A stretch of DNA of 63,192 nucleotides from an uncultured Bacteroidota bacterium (GTDB lineage: Bacteria > Bacteroidota > Bacteroidia > Bacteroidales > P3). The stretch covers positions 1-63,192 of the forward strand of contig CACZUZ010000006.1 of assembly GCA_902784465.1 (NCBI GenBank), read 5' to 3'. Each line of letters begins with the position of its first letter. Position 1 is the first letter of the stretch. The notes below the pieces were generated by a model that saw only the letters and a program-made list of their open reading frames with translations, made no database searches and had not been told where the DNA came from. Below, one piece after another: positions 19,501 through 25,326 of the stretch. Both the position numbers and the translations under genes were made by a program.

Positions 19501-19784
19501 ACCTCCATCATTCTGATAGTGACGTTGGTACCCCATGGAGAGGTTGACATGTCGCTCATATAGAATGCCATCTCGGTGATAACACCGCCTGTCAAGTCAG
19601 TCAGCATGCTTGCCGGATAGAGCATCTGGTTGTGCTGTGACTCGTCACACCAAAGTCCGTAAATCGGGACATAGTTGTTTGTCGATGAGCCGTCTGCAAC
19701 AGTAATCGTTGTGGACTGTGCCTTTGCTATCCACGGCAAGCAAAGCAGCGTGCATAGCAGGATGTGTTTCAAGTGTTTAATCAT
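13551..19784 (-). CDS. Giant T9SS-secreted multidomain surface protein
   Basis: This 2077-residue protein starts with a signal peptide ending AKAQS (about residue 24). After a beta-sandwich (about 25-190) comes a long array of fibronectin type III modules. Between them lie a GDGWNGG calcium-loop-like domain (about 290-375), two MAM/choice-of-anchor-J-like domains (near 475-640 and 830-1000) and two CUB-like domains, both with HSDG-YSGF. A second copy of the first beta-sandwich type follows. The last 80 or so residues are a type A T9SS sorting domain: YPNPTSD, then VDMNGRAVKEF, ending TVKKLIVK. It should be exported by T9SS and fixed on the cell surface. It is the last gene of the leftward polysaccharide block. 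A binding role is likely; no protease motif was seen. Confidence 0.88.
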   Translation of the reverse strand: MIKHLKHILLCTLLCLPWIAKAQSTTITVADGSSTNNYVPIYGLWCDESQHNQMLYPASMLTDLTGGVITEMAFYMSDMSTSPWGTNVTIRMMEVTNSGLNTLQPTTNATVVWTGTINGQNMVENIVLATPYVYLGGNLLIDVTTTAASWSSSSWYGVSHTGGAYYSYGSSSGTHDFLPKVTFTYQPAEGICLPPTGLSATTSGYDASISWNAGDGTDWKIVWGLQGFNPDNELVNFDIVTSNSYTITGLSEGIYEVYVRRLCDTNNSNWVMKDFMIGGCAVNIVGADSYGDGWNGGSLDIIQGSATLGSFSLPSGSSGNYTINVSGSLPVSFVWNSGSYDSEVSFEIYNFGNVLVYSASHPSADTVFTMTRPCSDCYAPSGLQIDSLASDYARLVWNGTTSSYGVFWGESADVAVGNGTFSTENDNYLEMSNLSAGTGYTVMVWGICDDDEVSDTVSYTFATIGEPVSEFPYTTGFEFDDDIAWSFVNDATNQWTIGSGEAHTGTNGLYISNDNGTTNSYNVSGIQFSYAYRPLLISSAGQYAVSFDWKAYGESNYDYLRAWIAPSNATFTSGQTPDGTTSAYSYTTTTPSGWIDLGGKMNLHSSWQTTVATPSLSAGNYFLVFMWANDVSGGSQPPAAVDNINIHELTCPQPENLTLVPHSNSVDLNWTSTGNEYGWEITISDTIVDYSSSNNYTAQGLEPYTYYHFSVRAICGDGDTSFATNSENIRTLVSCPSPTALNVDSVTTNEIFVSWTPGDIESSWEVSINDSVVGIAYNNDYYLSNLDINTTYTIKVRSLCDNGDTSSAATVNTRTLAGDPISIFPYFCGFEVNSSNENEASDWVLENGSQTNYWTVGSATNNGGSNALYITNDGTSYSYSTNSTSYVFAYAVFQFSAGEYYYSYDWKADGESSYDFIRAAVVPNTTELQAGSYCGFNSTSGMPTGGIALDGAYRLNQQGNWQTQSGSFDIPSNGVYKVVFMWRNDGFSGTQPPAAIDNISIIHNTCPNPSDLTATVNGSDVDFAWTDTASYSWDIVYGNSGFNPNNASNISTVYTNSSYVSNLADGFYDAYVRANCGNGDYSLWIGPVNFSIGITVMNMNAGNDSISTCSAIIYDNGGPNDNYGSNRDDILVIYPNDNTKRFKLWGYGSTESGYDHLEIYEGSQSTGTPIATIDGNNIVVDTVLTNGGPVTLHFHSDGGVTYSGFAIFLECVDMPSCADVANLAVVGSTSNTITLDWGSYTGNDYSWLVSYSTSPLSNPLNGTTDAVSSHPYTVTGLTPGTDYYFYVLNDCGGGDSSSWTMVGPVRPGVWTMQPNQVDTIYMCGGTIYDDGGPSGNYSSSQDSYVIIRPDSPNMLVSVSGTSLTEGSWDYLTIYDGIGTGGTELWTDYNVSSSQNFGPIESVSGPLTIAFHSDGSMVYSGFEINVSCVSTSCRVMNLVQDPSVAASSTQLAVTWDAVTDAQHYEIEYGVAGFIQGQGQTMNSTTNSAVISGLTALTNYDIYVHSICSGNESGVWSRITLQTAMCDNSIELYNYDASQSSSTATHFPIGYSYYNYSYVQTIIPASRLADLTGEITAFAFNPTSVTSGSSEFEGMTVWMANVAVDNLSDGFVMPDNSTAFHKVIDNASFSFSETGWQIQNLDTAFSWDGVSNVLVAVNRENGDYSSSPNFAAHVDTVARARYVYSDYDPYDYTTVSGGTASSTVGDIKLISCGIGCPRPNGLYATDVNYGSALLHWSGSSNSYEVAVKPATAGVWSDATVVNNATTYNVSGLTPATQYQFRVRTVCDAAAGDVSDWSVGSFTTSELPCMVPTDFHTVAVQTTSVTLAWTAVEGQDQWSIHVWNTAGGFDFDADSNPFTVTGLASNTSYSAVVKTICGNGAAESEYGDTITFTTSSCPQVTGVLVGNITSNSAVVSWNAVASAVKYIVEFGPLNFSTGLGTSITVAEGNSCTLSGLSDESNYSVYVMAVCGEGVNGSWSERVDFSTASADGISPLTADGNLLSIYPNPTSDATTITVRGISGDLQITIVDMNGRAVKEFLVSCDYDDCTKQVDVSGLAQGAYFVRVSADGVNTVKKLIVK

Positions 19785-19839
19785 AACCCAATAATTAGAG
19801 CTGTTTTCATAATGGTGTTTACGTAGAGTTATTAGTGAA

Positions 19840-21759
19840 TCATTTCTTTTTGTCGAGTTCGCAGTATATCGAATTGTTGCTGATAAACTCAGGAACGATG
19901 GACTTCATTTTGGCGACAATCTTGCGGTCGTCGAGTGTCCACATAATATCCTGCAACTCACCATACTCGCGGTCAATATCTTCGAGCGGATACTTGCGTA
20001 CCTGTGCACGCATAATCTTTGGATGGTAAGTGGGTATGTTGTTTTCCTTCGTTGCGAGCAGCTCCTCGTAGAGTTTCTCGCCAGGTCGGAGACCAATCTC
20101 TTTGATTTCGATTCCCCTCAGTCCGGAGAGTTGTATCATTCTGGTAGCGAGGTCATATATCTTGACCGGTTTACCCATGTCGAAGACAAATATGTCGCCC
20201 CCCTCGCCCATAGCTCCAGCCTCGAGAACCAAATTGCAGGCTTCGGGGATGGTCATGAAGTAGCGGATAATGTCCTTGTGCGTAACGGTGAGTGGGCCAC
20301 CGGCGGCAAGCTGTTTCTTGAAGAGAGGGATGACGCTGCCATTGCTGCCCAGCACGTTGCCGAAACGGGTGGTTACGAAATGGGTCTGGTCGGTAGAGCG
20401 ACTCTGAATGTAGATTTCGGCCATACGCTTGGTAGCGCCCATGACGTTAGTGGGATTAACAGCCTTGTCGGTAGAAACCATTACAAATTTCTCGGCACCA
20501 TATTTGATGGCCAGGTCGGCGACATTCTTCGAGCCGAAGACGTTGACATAAATGGCCTCGTATGGATTTTCCTCCATGAAAGGCACGTGCTTGTAAGCAG
20601 CGGCATGGTAGACAAGGTTAGGACGGTACATCTCGAAAACCTCCTCCATGCGTGGTTGGTCTTTGACGTTGGCAATGACAAAAACCATCGAGTCGACATA
20701 TTTCTTGTAAGGCTCGTTGTTCTTTAGTTCGAACTGGAGGTCGTAGAGGGGCGACTCGGCTTGGTCGAGCATAATAATCTTTTTAGGTTTGTACTGCAAA
20801 AGCTGTCGGCAAATCTCAGAACCGATGGAGCCAGCAGCACCCGTGACCAGCACTGTCTTGTCGAGTACCTCGCGAACGACGTTGATGTTGTCAATCTTGA
20901 TGGGCTCACGCTCAAGGAGATCTTCAATCTTGATATCCTGAATCTGAGTGGCATTGAAGGAGCCGTTCATCCACAGCGAGATGTGGGGCACAGCTTTGAC
21001 ATTGAGTCCGAGGTCGAGAGCGCGATTGGAGATTGCCTGCTTGTGCATCAGGCGAATGTTTGGAATGGCAATGATAATCTGCGAGACATTCTTCTGGTCG
21101 ACAAACTTCTGGTTCAGCACATCGCGGGCACGCATCACAGGCACGCTATCGAGCAGCTGGTTGACCTTCGACTTGTCGTCATCGATAAAGGCCACAACCT
21201 TGTATTCGATATGGTTGTCCTGTTTCAGGGCATTGTGGGCGATGACACCAGCTGCACCTGCACCATAGATGACCACGTTGACCTCTTTGCGGCGACGCTT
21301 GAAATACTGGTTATAGATATACAACACCATGAAACGCTCGAGAAGCATGAGCAGAGCCAGCATAGAGTAGAGCATGATGACCATGCGGTATGACGGTATG
21401 AGTCGTGATACCGGGGAGACTACTCTAAACTGGTTGTTGAGGAAATTAACGGCTCCGCAGACTAAAGCCATAAATACGCAGGCTATCAACACCTTAAAGA
21501 TATCGTTCAAGCCCATGTGCCGCACAATATTGCGGTAGGTCTTGAAGATGTAGAAGAACGTCAGCGTGATAAAGCCACAAATGATGAAATTGACCCAGAC
21601 AGCATTCCAGGTGATATGGGACTCAAAACGCCAAGCAAACAATTCGGCTACGGCAAAGGCACCAATGAAAAGAATGATGTCGAAAAGCAGCATTATCCAT
21701 CCCGGTACAGTGGAATGGCGATAGCGTTTAACTAAGTTGTAGAATAATTTCTGAAACAT
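19840..21759 (-). CDS. Membrane-bound nucleoside-diphosphate-sugar 4,6-dehydratase (WbpM/CapD/PglF-like)
   Basis: This 639-residue protein has about four N-terminal membrane segments (15-150), a first Rossmann-like domain (VVIYGAGAAG near 162-171) and a second, catalytic Rossmann domain (VLVTGAAGSIGSEI). The conserved VSTDKAVNPTNVMGATKR segment marks the extended SDR class of UDP-GlcNAc 4,6-dehydratases. Such enzymes start the synthesis of 2,4-diacetamido-sugars or 6-deoxy-HexNAc for surface glycans. The long form with membrane segments matches WbpM/PglF. It lies 44 bases downstream of the acetyltransferase gene and 55 bases upstream of the giant T9SS gene. Exact stereochemistry is not predictable. 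Confidence 0.88.
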   Translation of the reverse strand: MFQKLFYNLVKRYRHSTVPGWIMLLFDIILFIGAFAVAELFAWRFESHITWNAVWVNFIICGFITLTFFYIFKTYRNIVRHMGLNDIFKVLIACVFMALVCGAVNFLNNQFRVVSPVSRLIPSYRMVIMLYSMLALLMLLERFMVLYIYNQYFKRRRKEVNVVIYGAGAAGVIAHNALKQDNHIEYKVVAFIDDDKSKVNQLLDSVPVMRARDVLNQKFVDQKNVSQIIIAIPNIRLMHKQAISNRALDLGLNVKAVPHISLWMNGSFNATQIQDIKIEDLLEREPIKIDNINVVREVLDKTVLVTGAAGSIGSEICRQLLQYKPKKIIMLDQAESPLYDLQFELKNNEPYKKYVDSMVFVIANVKDQPRMEEVFEMYRPNLVYHAAAYKHVPFMEENPYEAIYVNVFGSKNVADLAIKYGAEKFVMVSTDKAVNPTNVMGATKRMAEIYIQSRSTDQTHFVTTRFGNVLGSNGSVIPLFKKQLAAGGPLTVTHKDIIRYFMTIPEACNLVLEAGAMGEGGDIFVFDMGKPVKIYDLATRMIQLSGLRGIEIKEIGLRPGEKLYEELLATKENNIPTYHPKIMRAQVRKYPLEDIDREYGELQDIMWTLDDRKIVAKMKSIVPEFISNNSIYCELDKKK

Positions 21760-21803
21760 GGTATTGTAAGTGGTTTGTAATGAGTGATTGGTATCGTCAA
21801 TTA

Positions 21804-22367
21804 TTAATTATCAATTTTCTCCAGATGGTCTGGGTCGACAAGGCGGTAATGTCGTCCACAGGTGCAGACAAGTGTGTTGTCCAAGCGCTTGCCACACTCA
21901 CAGACCCACCCCAACTGCCTGGCAGGCACACCGATTACGAGGGCGTAGTCGGGGACGTTGGCAGTGACCACAGATCCGGCACCCACCATAGCATAACGTC
22001 CTACGGTGTTGCCGCACACGATGGTGCTGTTGGCTCCCAACGATGCTCCGCACTTGATAAGAGTACGGGCATAATCGCCGTGAACAGGGAAGTTGGCTCG
22101 TGGTGTCAGGACATTGGTGAACACACAACTGGGACCCAAGAACACATTGTCCTCTATCTCAACGCCCTCATAGATAGAGACATTGTTCTGCACCCGCACG
22201 CCATTGCCGATGACGACATTGTTACCCACATTGACATTCTGCCCAAACGAGCATCCATAGCCTATACGAGCACCCGTCTGAATATGGCAGAAATGCCATA
22301 TCTTGGTGCCACTTCCTATGGTCACATTATCGTCGATATAAGATGATTTATGTATGTATGGTTTCAT
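21804..22367 (-). CDS. WbpD/WlbB-like UDP-sugar N-acetyltransferase (left-handed beta helix)
   Basis: The 187-residue protein is built from hexapeptide repeats (for example VTIGSG, ARIGYG, VVIGNG, VSIYEG). The segment TKIWHFCHIQTGARIG near the start and VFLGPSCVFTNVLTPRA are typical of WbpD/WlbB, which acetylates the 3-amino group of UDP-GlcNAc3NA on the way to diacetamido-uronic acids. The C-terminus carries CECG and CTCG pairs that could form a zinc knuckle. In P. gingivalis the Wbp pathway makes the linking sugar that anchors T9SS cargo, so its place two genes upstream of a T9SS cargo gene is notable. The rest of the pathway (WbpA, B, E) is not in the window. Confidence 0.8.
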   Translation of the reverse strand: MKPYIHKSSYIDDNVTIGSGTKIWHFCHIQTGARIGYGCSFGQNVNVGNNVVIGNGVRVQNNVSIYEGVEIEDNVFLGPSCVFTNVLTPRANFPVHGDYARTLIKCGASLGANSTIVCGNTVGRYAMVGAGSVVTANVPDYALVIGVPARQLGWVCECGKRLDNTLVCTCGRHYRLVDPDHLEKIDN

Positions 22368-22411
22368 TTTAATGGTTTAATCATTCTGAAGTTAAGAGAA
22401 GAGGTAGAGTG

Positions 22412-23590
22412 CTATCTGGATTTCTTTCCGTACCTGCAGTCGATTACCCGTCGACCGAGGTCGACAATACGATCCACTCGTAAACTGATCATGCTGCAAT
22501 GCCTACACATATTCGAATAGCGAGAAGGTTGTTTATCCCTACAATGGACAATGATGAAATAGGGAGTCCAAATGCATAATATTCCGGTGGCAACAACAAT
22601 AAAGAGCTGTGGTAACACATGCATGCCGATGTTTGCCGTAAGATACCACACAGCGACAACAACAAGATTAATCAGGACCAGAAGGGTTGTCGCCATAAGG
22701 TGATTCATACCCATGTCGACAAAGACATGATGCAGATGCGAGCGGTCTCCTTTGTATGGGGCCTTGTGGTAAAAGACGCGTGTCAGCACTACCCTCACGA
22801 GGTCGAAAAGCATGACAGACAAAACGGAGATAATAAAAGAGAGCGAGTAATTGTCGGCCAGAAAGCTGCCGTCGAGCGTCGAGAAATTGTCATCACAAAC
22901 GGCGATAAAGATGAAGAGGCCCAACACCAGCGAGCCGGAGTCACCCATATAGCTCTTGTAACGTTTAGAAAACACGTTGAAGAAGAAGAACCCCGTCATG
23001 ACACCTACCATGATATAGCAGAGGACGGCTTGAGTAACAAAGCCGTGGCGGGTATGCCAATAGCCCATAGTCAAGCCAGCCAGAACGCCCAATGCCGATG
23101 CCAGGCCATCAATGCCGTCGGAAAAATTGACGGCATTGAGTATCAATAAGCCGCAGAAAAGAGTCAAAAGACACGAAAGCCAGGGAGTCATATTGCGGAG
23201 GAAAGGTATGGCGTAAAAATCATGGACACCATATTTGCTGCCGAAGTATAGCAGCAAAACAGCCATAGCCTGGAGCAACAATTTAAATAACCATAAAAGG
23301 CCTATGGCGTCATCCATCAACCCGAAGATGTAGAGCATAAACATCACACACACAACCGGGAAGAGAGGAGAGAGGTCGAAAAACAAGTTGATGATGACAG
23401 TGGTGATGCAAATAACGAGCATCATCACCGTCCCCCCCATCAAAGCGACAGGATAGCTTTGACGCTTACGCGGGCCTGGACCATCGGTGAGTCGTTTGCG
23501 ATGTGCCATTAAAACAAACGCCGGCAAGACCATTGGAATAAGTATCAATGGAATAAGCAGTGCAAGCAGATATAGTATATTGACATACAT
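22412..23590 (-). CDS. UDP-HexNAc:undecaprenyl-phosphate HexNAc-1-P transferase (WecA/TagO-like, MraY family)
   Basis: This 392-residue polytopic membrane protein has about ten hydrophobic segments. It shows the family signatures NAVNFSDGIDGLA (catalytic aspartates), GDSGSLVLGL and RSHLHHVFVD (the HHH-type motif of WecA relatives). It loads the first sugar phosphate onto the lipid carrier and so primes glycan synthesis. The start lies 14 bases after rmlD. The C-terminal tail beyond residue 340 is Arg/Cys-rich and cytoplasmic. MraY itself is excluded because the gene is in a polysaccharide locus and lacks the mur neighbours. Confidence 0.88.
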   Translation of the reverse strand: MYVNILYLLALLIPLILIPMVLPAFVLMAHRKRLTDGPGPRKRQSYPVALMGGTVMMLVICITTVIINLFFDLSPLFPVVCVMFMLYIFGLMDDAIGLLWLFKLLLQAMAVLLLYFGSKYGVHDFYAIPFLRNMTPWLSCLLTLFCGLLILNAVNFSDGIDGLASALGVLAGLTMGYWHTRHGFVTQAVLCYIMVGVMTGFFFFNVFSKRYKSYMGDSGSLVLGLFIFIAVCDDNFSTLDGSFLADNYSLSFIISVLSVMLFDLVRVVLTRVFYHKAPYKGDRSHLHHVFVDMGMNHLMATTLLVLINLVVVAVWYLTANIGMHVLPQLFIVVATGILCIWTPYFIIVHCRDKQPSRYSNMCRHCSMISLRVDRIVDLGRRVIDCRYGKKSR

Positions 23591-23604
23591 AAAACCACCA
23601 AAAA

Positions 23605-24510
23605 TTATGACAAAATCTGACGATAATTATGCATACATATAGAGAGTGACTCAGTCCAATGGGGAATAACTATGCCGAAGGTACGCTTCACCTTACTCTT
23701 GTCGAGTACAGAGTAGGATGGACGCACGACCTTGCTTGGAAACTCAGAACTGAGGCAGGGTAAAATCATGCATCTGTGCACTTCTTCTTGGTTCTCAGAG
23801 TCCGACACATATCCTTCTGAACATCTTTTAATCTCGGTGGCAAAGTCGTACCAGCTGCATACCCCCTCATCGGTGAAATTATAGATGCCCCCCAAGTTGC
23901 GTAGATTCTCGCCTTCAACGATTTTGACAACCAGTCTTGCCAGGTCGCCAGCGTAAGTGGGCGTACCCACCTGGTCGAAGACCACATTGAGAGTATCCTT
24001 TTCGGAAAAAAGACGCAACATCGTCTTGAAGAAATTTTTGCCGTACTCGCTATAGAGCCAGGCTGAGCGGATAACGATGGCATGGCATCCCACCTCTGCA
24101 ATAGCCTGTTCGCCATGAGCCTTTGTACGTCCGTAGGCTCCTGTGGGGTTAATGTCGTCGTCCTCACTGATGGGACGGTTGAATCCTCCTCCACCGAAAA
24201 CATAGTCAGTGGAGATATGGATGAGTGTTCCGCCCGACACCTTCATGGCATCGGCCAGATGACGTACTGCTGTGGCGTTGACAAGCTCGGCATCGGCCTC
24301 ATTGTCCTCAGCCATTTCGACATTGGTGTAGGCAGCACAGTTGATAACAACGTTGATGCCGTTGGTAAGAATATAGTTGAACACAGCGTCGCGACGGCAG
24401 ATGTCGAGTTCGTCAACATCAGTGAAGAAATAGCGATGCTGACTGTCGTCAGCTAGACTCCTTATATAAGTTCCGAGCTGTCCTTTTGACCCTGTAACAA
24501 GAATATTCAT
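23605..24510 (-). CDS. rfbD: dTDP-4-dehydrorhamnose reductase
   Basis: This extended SDR enzyme reduces dTDP-4-keto-L-rhamnose to dTDP-L-rhamnose, the last step of the pathway. The Gly-rich nucleotide loop GSKGQLGTYI is at residues 7-16. NCAAYTNVEMAE, STDYVFGG and the catalytic YGRTKAHGE are all present. The 301-residue length is slightly longer than the usual 285-295. It lies downstream of rfbC; rfbA and rfbB, needed for the first two steps, are not in the window. Confidence 0.9.
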   Translation of the reverse strand: MNILVTGSKGQLGTYIRSLADDSQHRYFFTDVDELDICRRDAVFNYILTNGINVVINCAAYTNVEMAEDNEADAELVNATAVRHLADAMKVSGGTLIHISTDYVFGGGGFNRPISEDDDINPTGAYGRTKAHGEQAIAEVGCHAIVIRSAWLYSEYGKNFFKTMLRLFSEKDTLNVVFDQVGTPTYAGDLARLVVKIVEGENLRNLGGIYNFTDEGVCSWYDFATEIKRCSEGYVSDSENQEEVHRCMILPCLSSEFPSKVVRPSYSVLDKSKVKRTFGIVIPHWTESLSICMHNYRQILS

Positions 24511-24576
24511 AGTTTAGATTTAAAATGAGTGTTGGTAGTCTATATTAGTAGCCACGCATCCGGTAATGACAACGTG

Positions 24577-25140
24577 TTAAGCCAATTTCGTTTTGTCCTG
24601 ACTTATCGAGTCGAATGGTGGATTGTTCTTATCCTTATCGGAGAGAACGATGTCTTCGGCCGGCAGCTGCCAGTCGATGGCAAGACTAGGGTCGTTCCAT
24701 GCGATGGCACCCTCGGATTCTGGAGCATAGAAATTGTCGCACTTATACTGGAAGACAGCGTCTTTACTCAGCACGGAGAATCCATGTGCAAAGCCTTTAG
24801 GGATGAAGAACTGGCGATGATTCTCAGCACTGAGACGCACAGCCACATGTTTGCCGAATGTAGGCGAATTGGGGCGAATATCAACAGCGACATCGAGTAC
24901 CTCGCCGCGGACCACGCGCACCAGCTTGCTTTGGGCATGAGGGGAACGCTGAAAATGAAGTCCGCGGACAACGCCATAGGAGGACAACGATTCATTGTCC
25001 TGTACAAAATGAACCTTGAAGCCCGATTTCTCGCGGAACTCGCGCTCATTGAAACTTTCGAAGAAGTAGCCACGGGCATCGCCGTGGACGGTGGGTTCTA
25101 CGATAAGAACACCTGCTAATTCAGTTTTTATTATTTCCAA
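24577..25140 (-). CDS. rfbC: dTDP-4-dehydrorhamnose 3,5-epimerase
   Basis: This 187-residue cupin epimerises the 4-keto sugar at C3 and C5. The sequence shows HGDARGYFFESF near residue 19, VQDNESLSSYGVVRGLHFQ with the catalytic-region histidine, and DVAVDIRPNSPTFG, all standard for RmlC. It is the first rhamnose gene after the tyrosine kinase. A strong hairpin at 25256-25305 lies in the 186-base gap between them and may set its expression level. Confidence 0.92.
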   Translation of the reverse strand: MEIIKTELAGVLIVEPTVHGDARGYFFESFNEREFREKSGFKVHFVQDNESLSSYGVVRGLHFQRSPHAQSKLVRVVRGEVLDVAVDIRPNSPTFGKHVAVRLSAENHRQFFIPKGFAHGFSVLSKDAVFQYKCDNFYAPESEGAIAWNDPSLAIDWQLPAEDIVLSDKDKNNPPFDSISQDKTKLA

Positions 25141-25255
25141 GTCAGAAGAATATTAGTTGCTTATAATCAAATAGTCTTGAATGGCAAATAAGCTAGCTTT
25201 ATATTGACTCATGAACCTACTGCCAAGACTCTCGCATTTCGTACTATTTTGAAAT

Positions 25256-25305
25256 GTGAACTGTGACCAGAGAGGGTTTTGAAGCCCTATCGTGTCACAG
25301 TTCAC
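25256..25305 (-). promoter_or_regulatory. Strong hairpin between the tyrosine kinase and rfbC
   Basis: A 12-bp perfect inverted repeat (GTGAACTGTGAC / GTCACAGTTCAC) encloses a second short stem (AGGG / CCCT). On the transcribed minus strand only a weak U stretch follows (ATTTCAAAATAG). It could be a leaky terminator, an attenuator or an RNA-processing site. It lies 22 bases past the kinase stop. Confidence 0.6.
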
Positions 25306-25326
25306 CGGTTTCTTTACATTAAATAT

